The translations under genes and the position numbers were made by a program. A stretch of DNA of 64,000 nt from Brachypterus glaber (Eukaryota; Arthropoda; Insecta; Coleoptera; Kateretidae). How positions within the stretch are numbered: the first letter of the stretch is position 1; each line of letters starts with the position of its first letter. Under the pieces are notes generated by a model. It did not search any database. It was not told where the DNA came from and was given only the letters and a program-made list of their open reading frames with translations. Where the stretch lies: assembly GCA_958510825.1 (NCBI GenBank), contig OY294047.1:51257365-51321364 (forward strand). Direction: 5' to 3'. Positions 1 through 10,942 of this stretch are shown here, one piece after another.

Positions 1-1087
1 CGTCCATTATTATTCACTTAAAATTCAACAGTTCACACGATTAATAACCATATATATATATATATATATGGTTCACTTTAACTTGTACATAAAACATTGA
101 TATAAAAATACTCTAGGCACATCATAAAAGATGGCAAAACAAAAATACACGAGGCACATCATAAAAGATGGCTTAGCACGATGCTGACGCTTGATCGCCT
201 AGTACTTGAATGGAGTTCTGTTGTCAATTGACAATATTCACTTGGTGCGAATTGTGTTACCAACCGTAGAAAAATAAAGTATCCTAAAGCTATATATTAC
301 AAATGAATTAAGGTATAAACTAGAAAAAAAAACACAACAATAAACAAAAAAGAATAAATGCAAATGCAAATCGCTTCGCAAATACACCATTTATGTAAAA
401 ACAGCTGCCAGTATATTAGAACTACTGGTTAGTTGGTAACACTTTGTACCCAGATATCTCTCTCACTTCAGATGTGTGGTTTGAGCTGCCAGGGCTATCC
501 AACCAATCCTCGTCGGTCTTGTACCCAGATATATTGTCAATTCTTCACTCACTTGAACTAATGTACGCATGTATACCAACTTTAAAACGACAAATATGAG
601 TTGTACAAAGGGCTTTAAGTTTACTTTACCATTTTACCCCCACTTTTGACTAGATATTTAAATTTTATATATTTTTCTCCTTAAAACGTTTTATTGAGAA
701 TTGTAAACCGAAATTGAGAAAAACAACAGTTTTTTTTGGTGTAAACAAAATTGTACTAAATCAAACTTTTACCCTTAGAAAGGTAAATTAAAATTTTCTT
801 CATTGCAAACTAATTATCTCTACCTAGAAATATAAAATGGACAGCCCTAGTGTCTAGGATCTCCCCAAGTCTATGCAAATACGCTATTTCCAATTAGCGG
901 TTAACACGACTGCCAACGCTCGTTAAAAGCGGTTATCTTAGACGTTATAAGGTTGGCAACACTGATGACGCGAGATAGGGAGGTTGGACTACTGATTTTC
1001 CGGCTCACTCGACTCGTGGTGTGATTTGTTGATTGGGAAATGTCGTGGGATACGTGTAAGATAACATGTTGAAAATTAGATATCTAA
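1..1087. other. AT-rich stretch, no gene seen
   Basis: I recognise no gene or known element here. A (TA)n run lies at about 48-69. A block of about 20 bp containing GGCACATCATAAAAGATGGC occurs twice 38 bp apart (about 115 and 153), a small local duplication. The phrase TTGTACCCAGATAT occurs near 444 and 519. Confidence 0.5.
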
Positions 1088-1197
1088 ATATATAGAATTT
1101 ATCTTAGTGTTTTTTTACCCCGGTTTTTTCTATTCGTTGATGTTTTTTTGGGAAAAGGGTTGAAATTAATAATACTCAAACTATTTTCTTAAATCGT

Positions 1198-1229
1198 GAC
1201 GTTTCGAGGGTGGTTTCCCTCGTCCTCAG
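1198..1229 (-). ncRNA. Hammerhead-ribozyme-like core, left arm of foldback
   Basis: Read on the minus strand, CTGAGGA (1229-1223) is followed by a 5-bp helix GAGGG/CCCTC closed by a 6-nt loop, then GAAAC (1205-1201) and GTC (1200-1198), the expected cleavage triplet. Helix III would be only A-U and C-G with no loop, so an ACGU self-pairing dimer would be needed. Helix I is weak (about 4 bp with one wobble). One extra C sits between CTGAGGA and helix II, so the usual G-C pair at that junction is absent. A hammerhead relative is plausible, but activity is uncertain. Confidence 0.4.
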
Positions 1230-1357
1230 ACAAAAATTTAAACCCAGTTTGAATACACGTTAGAGACATACATATATACACAATATAATAAATAAAACAT
1301 TATTATATTGTGTATGTATGTCTCTAACGTGTATTCAAACTAGGTTTAAATTTTTGT

Positions 1358-1389
1358 CTGAGGACGAAGGAAACCACCCTCGAAACTTC
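1358..1389 (+). ncRNA. Mirror copy of hammerhead-like core, cleavage triplet changed
   Basis: This is the right-arm counterpart of the core at 1198-1229. CTGAGGA lies at 1358-1364 and GAAAC at 1382-1386, but the following triplet is TTC rather than GTC because the sequence reads GAAACTTC. One position of the helix II stem also differs from the left arm. It is probably a decayed partner of the left-arm core. Confidence 0.35.
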
Positions 1390-1469
1390 ACGATTTAAGA
1401 AAATAGTTTATTATTAATTTCAACCCTCTTCCCAAAAAAACATCAACGAATATATAGAATTTATAGATA

Positions 1470-2213
1470 GGGGTGTCCATATATTACGTAACGCGCCTAG
1501 GGAGGGGGGGGGGCAGAGAAATTGTTAAGGTTTGTGACAGGGGGTAGGGGGGTTTAGGTAAACGTTACGTAACGAAATTTAATAAATTTAATGTTTATTT
1601 CCTAAGCTTGGCAGATGTATTGTTATTTCAACATAAATTACTATTTAGCCCATATTCCCTTTTTCACACAAAAATTGACAAAACTATGCATATTTAAATA
1701 TTGTAATCAGTAAAAAAATAAAAAAACTGTTGACATTGATATAAAAAAAAATCTTACGGCCCTGTTCTTACGTGATCTTGCCGATGAATCATTGGTGATG
1801 ATACATTTTCGCACGGAATGTGTACTCACAGAACACCAATGTGTGTACTATTTTGTGTACCTGTGCATAAACAATATACGTGTTATATGTGACACTCAGT
1901 GTAAAAAGAGGTACCTAGTATTTTTTTCCTGTGTGATATTGATTATGAATATTTTTTTAAAGTTTGAGTGATTTTTTAGTGTAAATTTTTTTCAAGGTTA
2001 TGTTATACTATACTTTAGGTTCATGTTTGTTTTGTCGAGAAAAACGAATCAATAGTGAGAATACAGTTAAATTTATTGCGAAACAAAATTTTTATATTGA
2101 TACGCGATACACAGGGGGGGGGGAGTGTTGGTAAATGTGACAGTTTGTTACACAGGGAGGAGGGGGGGTCAATTTTTTTGAAAAATTGCGTTACGTAATA
2201 TATGGACAGCCCC
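1470..2213. mobile_element. 744-bp TIR element (TTACGTAACGC termini)
   Basis: The ends are inverted repeats of about 25 bp: left GGGGTGTCC then ATATATTACGTAACGC, right the complement with GGGGCTGTCC. G-rich tracts follow each end internally (about 1500-1555 and 2113-2170). The interior has no transposase-like reading frame. The terminal motif TATTACGTAACGC is shared with the shorter elements at 33501, 61597, 20327 and 11083, so these may belong to one superfamily. I could not define a clear target duplication, and the superfamily is not assigned. Confidence 0.6.
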
Positions 2214-2767
2214 ATATATCTAAATATATATATTTTACCAAAACATACCCTGCACAAATATTTTGACGTTTTTAGTTTTTTTGGAAAAAGTATGAGCAGT
2301 GTTTGGACGGTTTTTACCCCGGAACATAAAATATTACCGAAATAAATGCACTTCTAGTTATGTTGCTGTCAATGACAATAATGTGGCGCCATCTAAGAGG
2401 GACAATCTAAAGCCAAAACAGGTTAGAAAAGAGCTCTTTTCCGTCCTTGGTTAGAAAAAGAATAACTTTTCCAACTTGTTAAAAAGTATATAAGAATGAT
2501 ATACTTTTGAACTTCTTATAATGCACAAAAATGACATTTTAGTGTATGGTTGTAAATAAAATATGTTTTACATGTAAAATGTTACCTAGTTGCCATTATT
2601 TGTAAAGGTAATCGAATTTTCGAGGTAATTTTTTACAAGTGACAAGTTGAAGATACAATGCCGTATATTTGTATATATTTGTACTTCGTGTTCGACATAA
2701 TAGATTGTCGCAGTTTGGGAAACTAAATTGAAAAATATATTTACACATACGAAACAGATAGAAAACT
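2214..2767. other. Unassigned AT-rich stretch
   Basis: No gene is seen. GTGGCGCCATCTAA near 2386 recurs near 4168 and, inverted, near 7571, which suggests three remnants of one old repeat. Confidence 0.4.
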
Positions 2768-3625
2768 ACAGTCACTCTATCACGCGGCGCACACAGGTAA
2801 AAAAGTCCAAAAAAAAAACGGAAAAAAATCATGAAGCGTCGAAAGTTGATTAAAAATGTTTGCGGTCTTGCTTAAAAAATTAAATTTAAGTGGCACATTG
2901 AATATACAATATCTTACACTTATTTTTTTTAGGGCTGTATTTTTTTAATTTTAAAGTATAGTACAAATATGTTGGAAATAATATCTTTCTATGATTTAAT
3001 ACAGGTAATACGGAAGTGTCAGGTAAAAAAATTTAAATTTTTGGAAAAAATTGAGATTTGATTTCTTTTGTATATTTTTAGGTTTGAAACAATGAATTAA
3101 CCTAAGCAATAGAAAACTACTAAAATATTCAGATTTTTCAATTTTTTTAAATAGCGTTTTTTTTTATTTTAGTTTTTTTTAACAGCCTAATTTGAGGTTC
3201 AAAAAAAAAACTTTTTCGGACAATTATGTAATTTTTTATACTGAAATTTTAATCTGAATAAAAAACACCCTCATTCCATTTAAAATTTTAAGTAACCCCC
3301 TCTCCCGCCTAAGGGTGTGGATGAAAAAAAAATCTGCTTTGATAAAAAGGGGTCCCCCTTGAAATTAAAGCTTAATACCAAATTTCAAAAAAATATCTTG
3401 TTCGATATCGACTTTTAACCGTTTAAATGTCCCACCCGGTATGCAGTGTGTCACTTAAATTAAATTTTTTAGGCAAGACCGCAAACATTTTCAAAAAAAT
3501 GTATAAACATAATTTAGAGGACACTATAAGGTTTATAAATATTTAACTTTCGACGCTTCATGATTTTTTCCGCTTTTTTTGGTATTTTTTACCTGTGTGC
3601 GGCGTTAGCCATCGTAGAGTAATTC
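2768..3625. mobile_element. Foldback/TIR element with about 110-160 bp arms
   Basis: Left-arm landmarks run GGCGCACACAGGTAAAAAA, then CATGAAGCGTCGAAAGTT, then TTTGCGGTCTTGC (about 2785-2875). The right arm repeats them in inverse order: GCAAGACCGCAAACATTTT (about 3474), AACTTTCGACGCTTCATGA (about 3544) and ACCTGTGTGCGGCG (about 3591-3604). The arms are imperfect and the right one holds extra sequence. The interior is AT-rich with no coding capacity. The outer boundaries are approximate because weaker complementarity continues outward. Superfamily unknown. Confidence 0.6.
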
Positions 3626-3774
3626 TAATAGCATGTTATTAGTTTTCCCAATAGTGCCGATGTTTTCACAGGGTGCTTGCAACGTTTCATCTAGTTTAGT
3701 CTAGATATTTACCCATAGTATAGTCTATATATTGACTTCCTTTGTATGCGATACATGCGATACATCATTTGCAT

Positions 3775-3965
3775 CGGGGAATTTTCAAAATGCAAATCCA
3801 GAGTTCGACACTAACAAATTGGGGACTTCCCCTTCGGTGGATACCATTCCTACAGGATAGCGCAGAGAGTCCCAGACTAGGAAGTCCGGGGAGGCAATTT
3901 CCGCCCGGAGAACACAATGAAACCGCTCTCCACGGGAGCCTGTGGGGGATTCCAAAATACACTGT
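3775..3965. other. GC-richer island of unknown origin
   Basis: This block of about 190 bp is clearly richer in G and C than its surroundings. It holds internal complementarity around GACTTCCCCTTC and GGAAGTCCGGGG. The small overlapping open frames on both strands show no family I recognise. It may be a repeat fragment or a conserved non-coding piece. Confidence 0.3.
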
Positions 3966-4054
3966 AAAATATACATATTTTTAAAGCTTGCAAAATGTTT
4001 CTCCCGTTAGATTAGACAGGGACAAAAGTTCTACCCAAAAAGGATAGAAGACAT

Positions 4055-4137
4055 AAATACACTCCCACTTCCACCCAACCAAACAAATTCTGTATTTGTT
4101 CTTTGTTGAACAAATACTTGGCCGGGCGAAAAGTGTA
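4055..4137. repeat. Small hairpin element, copy 1
   Basis: ACACTCCCACTTCCACCC at the left faces GGGCGAAAAGTGT at the right, and the AACAAATTCTGTATTTGTT core is followed by AACAAATACTTGG. It is a diverged relative of the hairpin at 4239-4328. Confidence 0.5.
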
Positions 4138-4238
4138 ACTATATTATTTTTATTAAAGAAATTACTGGCGCCATCTAAATTTTAGTAGAATTATCTTATT
4201 CTACAGAATCACATTAGCTATGTTCGTTCGTGCCGCTC

Positions 4239-4328
4239 ACTGCTACACTCTCCCGCCAACCAAATAAATACTGTATTTGTTGTATGAAAAACAAATACAG
4301 TATTTATTTGGTTGGCTGGAAAGTGTAG
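4239..4328. repeat. Small hairpin element, copy 2
   Basis: This palindrome of about 90 bp has arms CTACACTCTCCCGCCAACC and GGTTGGCTGGAAAGTGTAG, with AAATACTGTATTTGT and its complement between them. It is better preserved than the neighbouring copy at 4055-4137. Confidence 0.6.
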
Positions 4329-4470
4329 CACAAATGAGATAGAGATAGGGTAGACGTCTTTTGTTTCATAATTCTAGTTGTAGAGAGCTCCATTAAATAT
4401 TGTCTCTTGAACGTTCAGTCTTGTGTGCGCATTAACTCAATGCCCATCTTATGAAAGTTTTTTTTTTAAT

Positions 4471-4499
4471 ATTTATTTATTTATTTATTTATTTATTAT
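4471..4499. repeat. (ATTT)n microsatellite
   Basis: About six tandem ATTT units directly follow a poly-T run. Confidence 0.85.
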
Positions 4500-5239
4500 A
4501 GTGATACAGGGACCTCCATTTAAAGGTAAATATTGAAATATAATACCTTCGCCATTAAATTTTGATTAAAAGGATGTTGTTTTTTAGTATGGGACAGGGT
4601 GGACTTTAATAAGTGCGCACTCATTGTTAAATTGTGTAATATTTCACATTTTCTTTACTGCCGTGCTAAGCACAGAGGCAATTACTTACTTTTTTGTCAA
4701 ATGAGTTATGACTCCAAGATGATGTAATAACAATCGATGAATATTTTTATCAAATTATTAAACGATTTAATTCATTTTTTCATAATAAAATTACTCTATT
4801 AATATATATTGTAATTGTTCCAGAAAATTTTGGAAGAAATCAAAAACACACTTTAAAACTTTTAAATAAAGTGTAAAATAAGAAAAAATGGCTGTAAACA
4901 GTTAACAGTAAACGGAATGGAAAATAGTAGTAGTAAATATACCTATTGTAAACTGTTGAATATTTGTCTTTAAAATTCCAGAATATTTTACAGTGTAAGG
5001 AAATTCGGCACAGTCCAGGGGCACAAATCACGTCAAACCGATCGTAGAAGAGGCAGAGGTTCTCTCTACCAGAGTGTGTATGTGTCTGAACACGTGAAGA
5101 GGATTATAACGATTGGAGTGGAGTTCGACAGGTTTAGAGGGCTTATTAGGCAAATTAGAGTGGATTTTACAAGAAAGAATATTCTTGTTTACTTGTTTTT
5201 AGACAGCCATTAGGTTATTTCAAAAAAACGTTTTTTTTT
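4500..5239. other. Unassigned AT-rich stretch
   Basis: I see no gene, element boundary or RNA signal. Short open frames occur by chance. Confidence 0.4.
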
Positions 5240-5735
5240 TTATCATTTTAAGTAACCCCGTGAAAGGTGCTAAATTGTGGAACAACTTTTTCACAGACAT
5301 AAAATGCCGTCGTTTCCCCACCACGTTGGCTTGTGCTGCCGAAGATCTAAGCACACAGTACAAAAAAAGGTTTGCAGTGGATAATGCCGCACTAGCACTC
5401 GGACCTGTGATACTACCCGGGGGCACCGAAAGGGAGCAGCAAGGTAGCTGTTGGCCGAGCTCACTTTAGGGACTTTCAAGCAGCCATGATCTGTACTAAG
5501 GCTGCAAGCGAAAATGATCCTTAAGCAGATCAAGTGCACTGGCAGCCAATAAAGTTAAGGATCAAAGCCGCTTACTTAGCCAAAAAAGCCGAAAAAACGA
5601 GGTTCGGATTCCTCGCTAAACTGTAGGTCCCGGGGTACAACAACAAAAATCCTCGTTAGAGTAGAAAAACTAGTAACACAGGGGTACGCAAAAAGGACCA
5701 ATATGGTCTAGTTGCCAGGCTTGACCTTCCCACCA
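5240..5735 (+). pseudogene. Probable decayed LINE 3' end
   Basis: This GC-richer segment ends with a block (about 5680-5732) that aligns by eye with the 3' untranslated end of the LINE at 36786-37317. Both contain GGGGT, an A-run, GG-CCA, ATGG, CTAGTTG and a GGC-T ending. A 69-codon frame at 5260-5469 has no motif I recognise, and no RNase H or knuckle residues remain legible. The LINE assignment therefore rests on the terminal block. The upstream part could be unrelated. Confidence 0.35.
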
Positions 5736-7134
5736 TTATGAAATTGCCAAAATAAACATTGTAATTTTTGTTCGTTTTTCCTGTTACCAACCCATAATCA
5801 CACGTAAAATTCAAAAAATACTTGTAATTGCGTCTTGTTAAAAGCTAACTTAATTTTGTAAAACATGTTTAAATTACCATATTGTAAACATAACCTCAAA
5901 CCGCCACATCTCTAAGTGGAAATCGTTTAATTAAAGCTTGATAATTAAAAAACTTCAGAATAAGGTTTAGAGTTTCGTAATTTTATTAAATTTTTCTCGT
6001 TGGCACACCTGATTTTATTAAGTTTCACGTTGGTGCACCTGGTGCCCGTCTACACAGACAATAGAACAAGCTTTATTAGCCACTTTTCGTCCTGATTTAT
6101 GCTAATTGGATACGAAAGGAAAATGGAGCAAAGTGGATCTTAATTCACTTAAATTAGGACAAATATTACCGGCTTTCCCGTTATTTTGTTTTCGGAAAAA
6201 TAGTATTTTAATTTTTGCGTTATTTTGTTGTGGCAATTCTATAGGACTGATAAGTCAAGAAACATTTATTTCTTAAAAAAAAAAAAGAAACAATAAGTAG
6301 CTAATTACCATGAAAAGTCTGGCTCCCACGTCAGTGTAAGGGTGCAAGTAATTTAAAACCACTGCAGACCCAGGCGTAAATATTTAAAATTCGGGGTACC
6401 AGGTTTGGGCTAAAAATAAGTGATTATAATACAGTTTTTTTACCTAATACGTATTTTAAAAGTTTGTTAAACTTACATCGTTTCCAAAAAAAAATATTAA
6501 AAAACATCTTTTTTATAGAAATTTCGCCACATATAGCAATCTTGGTAAAAAATCGTAAATTGTTAAATTCACCTCCGTTGGCGAAATGGTATTGAAAAGG
6601 TAAATATTTGTCTGTCCTTAATAGGTGGTAACATGTTCCAATTTAAATACTATTTCTTTCGTTTTTCATTTTTTAACGAAAAAAAAAATTGACCAGTGTG
6701 TTTTTTATTTGTGGCCACTGTGCAACGCAGGACTCAGGTTCGTGAAGACGCGTCGCGACGACTTTGACTGTTTTAATTAGTAAAGAATTAACAAGAAGTA
6801 GTAATTAAACTACTGACAGAAAACAACACCTTGAAGAGAAGAATGTTGAGTTGAAAGATTTGAATTAAACTGCGAAATTTCTCTTATTACACTTAAATAC
6901 ATTTTCACTAAAAGTTTTCTTATCATTCATCACAGCCTGTGCTTCACAGATACCTACTTTATGTATCCTGAAAATTATCCAAAATACAAAATATGTAGCT
7001 TAAAAATGTCGGTCCATTATAAATAATACAATACAATATATTGTACGATCAAACCAACTTACTTCTCTGAAGTGCGATCGTAATTATATGAAGTTTTCTC
7101 GAACAGAACACATCGTAGTAACACTTTCTTATAT
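5736..7134. other. Unassigned AT-rich stretch
   Basis: No coding, RNA or repeat structure could be supported. Confidence 0.4.
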
Positions 7135-7190
7135 ATGAAAATAAAGTTTAGTGCCTTATAGACGGCAAACTATTAAAATCTATAAATTTT

Positions 7191-7381
7191 TACGCTCTCG
7201 ATACAGTTATACTTATTTTTAATAAGTATTTAAAATTTTCAACAGTCAGTGCGAAAGCCACCATACCAATATATGCTCACTGATGATCGCAAAAAAGCGT
7301 GAAATAGCAGCTATATGACATTTTGGTAGGGATTTTCTCATTGATTGTGAAAATTCTGTAGTAGAGCAGTGCAATTTCTTT
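7191..7381 (+). repeat. Direct repeat unit, copy 1
   Basis: This unit of about 190 bp starts ACGCTCTCGATACAG and ends CAATTTCTTT. It looks identical to the unit at 7592-7782, at an offset of 401 bp. Confidence 0.9.
7264..7328 (+). ncRNA. Type I hammerhead-ribozyme-like motif, copy 1
   Basis: CTGATGA lies at 7280-7286. Helix II is CGC/GCG (7288-7290 with 7297-7299) around a six-A loop. GAAA is at 7301-7304. Helix III is ATAG/CTAT (7304-7307 with 7311-7314) with loop CAG. The cleavage triplet is ATA (7313-7315), which satisfies NUH. Helix I is TCA/TGA (7277-7279 with 7316-7318), then an internal loop, then TACCAA/TTGGTA (7264-7269 with 7323-7328). All three helices and the invariant core are therefore present. 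The weak point is a T-T mismatch at the base of helix II, where natural hammerheads usually have G-C. Confidence 0.55.
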
Positions 7382-7591
7382 ATAGATTTTAATAGTTTGC
7401 CGTCTATAAGGCACTAAACTTTATTTTCATTTATAATTTGATTTGCCGTGTCGGTACTAGGTGCTGGCTTCGAGACAAAATTTTTTGTCCGCCTGTGTAT
7501 CTAGATATAGATAATTCTTATCAGATTACAGGTCTGCCAACATCTAATGTGTAGTACTTTTGTGCAAACATTAGATGGCGCCACCAATTTG

Positions 7592-7782
7592 TACGCTCTC
7601 GATACAGTTATACTTATTTTTAATAAGTATTTAAAATTTTCAACAGTCAGTGCGAAAGCCACCATACCAATATATGCTCACTGATGATCGCAAAAAAGCG
7701 TGAAATAGCAGCTATATGACATTTTGGTAGGGATTTTCTCATTGATTGTGAAAATTCTGTAGTAGAGCAGTGCAATTTCTTT
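7592..7782 (+). repeat. Direct repeat unit, copy 2
   Basis: This is the second copy of the unit at 7191-7381, without the flanking 50-bp inverted repeats. The 210-bp spacer between the units includes an inverted TTAGATGGCGCCA motif. Confidence 0.9.
7665..7729 (+). ncRNA. Type I hammerhead-ribozyme-like motif, copy 2
   Basis: It has the same residues as the motif at 7264-7328, shifted by 401 bp: CTGATGA 7681-7687, GAAA 7702-7705, predicted cleavage after 7716. All three helices are retained, with the same T-T mismatch at the base of helix II. Confidence 0.55.
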
Positions 7783-8734
7783 CTTATATGTTTGATGTTT
7801 TGCATGATTTGTATTTGCCTAAGTTAGGTTTAACATTGAAATTGACAATGTCTGTACTTTTTTAATACCTGCATCCAAACCATTAAAATGCTATCAGTAT
7901 TTTAGAAAAAAAACCCCAAGCTTCCATTAAAAGATTACGATAATATGTATCTAAACACAAAAAAATCAATGCATTGTTTTGTTTTTGTTTAAAAAGTCAT
8001 AAAAGTACGTTAATCTTCTCAATAGCTAAACAAAAAAGTATTTTTTTCTTCTTAAGAGAAGATAATTTTTATCACAAAAGCAGTCTTGTGTTTGTTGGAA
8101 ATACCCTTTTCTTTATAAACCCTTAACGATATTTACCTGTAAAATTTAAAATAGTCCAAAAGTAAACGACGTAGAAAAGAATCTATAAACAACATTTTTG
8201 ATCTAAAATATACCTATTTTTAACACTATTGACAGTTATTCAAAGTCTGCATTGCAGACACAAATAATTATTATTATAATTTGTGAAACTTTTGTTAAAA
8301 TTTTGTACATAAAAAAATCGATTTCAAACAATTTATAGCCTGTAAATTACAGGGAAATATATCATTATGTTAAATTACACCTCTGTACAATAATGGATAA
8401 TTAAATTAATAGTTCCATATCTGCCATTAATAGCAGATAAATCTACATAGATATATCTACATGTTAATGTTTTTTATTGGGGATTGTACATTAGGCCGGG
8501 CTAAAAACTACCTTTTTTGATTTGGCAAACTGTCACTATCGAAATTTAGAAGAAAAATAGAGAAAACAAGTTATACTCTATATTTATTTATTAAAGCCCA
8601 AAAACTGGCTACGCGTTAGCGAAAAAAAATTTTTATACATTTTTTTGAAAATAAAAAAAAATAATTTTTTATAATAATTTACTATTTTACTATTCCTTAC
8701 AACTACTTTTGTTTTGATTAACACAGTCGTCCAA
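7783..8734. other. Unassigned AT-rich stretch
   Basis: I see nothing supportable apart from homopolymer runs. Confidence 0.4.
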
Positions 8735-8792
8735 ACTGAAGTGACTGATCGATTTCGTGCTTTTTTAGCACTCATCAGACTCACATATCAGT
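8735..8792 (-). ncRNA. Hammerhead-ribozyme-like motif, helix III damaged
   Basis: On the minus strand CTGATGA (8778-8772) is followed by a perfect 5-bp helix II, GTGCT/AGCAC (8771-8767 with 8761-8757), with a five-A loop and the conserved G-C pair at its base. GAAA follows at 8756-8753, and GTC at 8745-8743 can serve as the cleavage triplet. Helix I is GAGT/ACTT (one G-U pair), then ACTG/CAGT after a bulge. Helix III is poor: ATCGATCAGT, where two changes would give a self-complementary ACTGATCAGT. I read it as a member of the same ribozyme class with a decayed helix III. Confidence 0.5.
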
Positions 8793-10942
8793 ATAAGGAC
8801 AACAACTGTGAAAATCAAATCTTTTCCATATTATGGAGCAGAAAAAAAATTGTAAGGAACAGCAATAACAGTTAGCAAAATATGCTGCTAAAACCAGAGA
8901 CTGGATAAAACCTAACGGACGTCCAAAAAAGGAAGCAATCAAAGGTTTGAAGAACCTAATGTCGATAGGGGGCAGCATTTTATGCCACGGTGGACATTTC
9001 CCGCCAATTGAATCCTAAACGCTAGAAATTACCTTTACTGTGGTATCAGAATTAATTGATTAATTGAAAAGTTTGGTACATTTTTAAAAATGTAGAAAAA
9101 TATATTTGTAATAATTTACTATTTTATCTCTTATCATCATCATCATTTTCCGCTAGTCCGGTAAGCTTTTATTTATAAAAAAAAGTGTTTTTTTGGTCCA
9201 CCTTATGATATATATTAAAGTTTTTTATTGTGGATTGTAAATGAATATTGGTTTTGACAATGGTGCGTGAAACATGCAATAAAATTCTGAGTAATTGTTT
9301 GTTCGGATATTTATTTGGAAAATATAAAACTAAATATGGAAAAGGGTAAAGTGATCGGGTTTTGCTGATAAAATGCGTAAAATGTCTACCTTTATACATT
9401 TGTGGAGGAATAGTATTATTATAAACTAAAGGAGTTTTTGAATAAAAAAATTAACACTTTCATCGAGGGGGATTATTGTATTACTTCTGAGATTTTCGAC
9501 ATAAATTCTAAAATTTTTGGGCTTTTCGGTAAGATTTCTGGAAAATCTTAGAAATGTTGTCAAAAATTGGCGAGAATACACAGTACAATAGAAAAAATTT
9601 CTGGCGTCGGACCAATTTTTTAATTCAATATTGAGTAGATTTTGAATCTGTAATCAGATTTTTCAACTCACGTCAGGATTTTTTTTCTTAAGATCGCCTG
9701 ACATCTTGTGATCCATATATGGTGCATAAACCATATATGAATAATAAACTTTTCTTATTCAGGACTTACCAGGACGTGGCATGTTTCGTTTTCAGTGTGC
9801 ATTATGGGCAGTAAACTTGTTGATTAAATTTTTATATGTTTTGTACAATTGTAATACAATCTGCCCTCGGTTTACAAAATTTTAAGCATTGATATATAAA
9901 AGAAATGATAATTCTCTTGTCCTTAAACAAGCTACAAATAATTGAATTAGGCGGTCAAATTGTTTTATTTAAAATGTCAGAAAGTTTTGAAACTACAGTT
10001 ATATTGATTTTTATTCTAAGATAGGTTATTAGGAATTGGTTCAATTTTTTTTGTCTACGTTTTTATTTAAAAAAGAATTTCTTGATAAAAAATATAAAGA
10101 CTGGAGTTTGGGAAAGCGACGGATCGCTAGCTTTAAACGCAAAGAATATACTTTAAGTATATACGTATGCAGGTATTAATTTAATTGGGTGATTTTTACC
10201 TCAATGACGTAAATTACGTCAAAATCTATGAAAAACTTACTACAGGCACCATAGAAATAGTTATTTATGGTACTAGTGGTTAAAGTAAGATATTGCCCAT
10301 GAGAAAATTAACCTGCGAGGCGTCAGTCAAACATGAGTGTCATACAAGGTTTTATCCAATAAAGTAAAAGCCAGGCGGGCGTTATTATTGAGTTTATCTA
10401 TTTAAAATAAAGTTGGTAATTGTCTTATTATCTGTATGTATTGGATAAAAACTTTTATATGCGAGAATATTAACCTAAAAAGTTTACAAAATTGATCAGT
10501 TTTGTAAAGTTCTAAATTTAAAATTAATATATTGCAATTAAACTTTGTCAAATAAATAATAAAACCATGTAGAAATTTCTCAATACCCCATATTGCGGTT
10601 GAAGTTATTTCGATTTCGTGCATATTCCGGCTGGAATTCGAGTACTAGGTAATTGAGTCTTAACTCATGCCTGTTTCGCTTGGACAGAAAATCGAAGTCT
10701 GCTATAGATTGCTTTGAATATTTATTATTAAGTGGGTTTGCACGGTGTTATGTATGAGTAATTATACCAGAAAAGGTTCTTGGTTACAAATAAGGATAAA
10801 TAACCAATCGTTTCAATTGAATTTATTTGATCTGGAATGACTTCCCTGTAACAACGGTTCTGGCAAGTATTAACCAAATCCTATGAGATTTTAATGAGAA
10901 TAAAAGGGCTTTGATAGCTTGTGTAGGACTTAATGGGACCAA
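8793..10942. other. Unassigned AT-rich stretch
   Basis: No gene or defined element is seen. A short inverted pair around CCATATATGG lies near 9714-9737. The small open frames have no recognisable motif. Confidence 0.4.

Larger units (their letters stand above)
1103..1449. mobile_element. Foldback element with 15-bp target duplication and hammerhead-like cores
   Basis: The segment is a near-perfect palindrome. The left arm starts near 1132 and the right arm ends near 1449, with the turn around 1290 in a TA-rich loop. It is flanked by the same 15-bp direct repeat, ATATATAGAATTTAT, at 1088-1102 and 1450-1464, which I read as a target-site duplication. That length fits retrotransposition better than most DNA transposons. 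Each arm carries a hammerhead-like core (see 1198-1229 and 1358-1389). Penelope-like elements are known to carry hammerhead motifs and to insert in inverted arrangements, so a non-autonomous relative of these is the leading inference. There is no coding capacity. Confidence 0.6.
7135..7430. mobile_element. 296-bp element with perfect 50-bp inverted repeats around a hammerhead-like core
   Basis: Positions 7135-7184 and 7381-7430 are perfect inverted repeats of 50 bp. The left one starts ATGAAAATAAAGTTTAGTGC. Between them lies a block of about 190 bp containing a hammerhead-like motif (7264-7328). The same block recurs without the inverted repeats at 7592-7782. Perfect arms imply a young structure or recent conversion. 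There is no coding capacity. The placement of a ribozyme core within direct and inverted repeats resembles the pseudo-LTR arrangement of Penelope-like elements or retrozymes. That comparison is inference. Confidence 0.65.
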
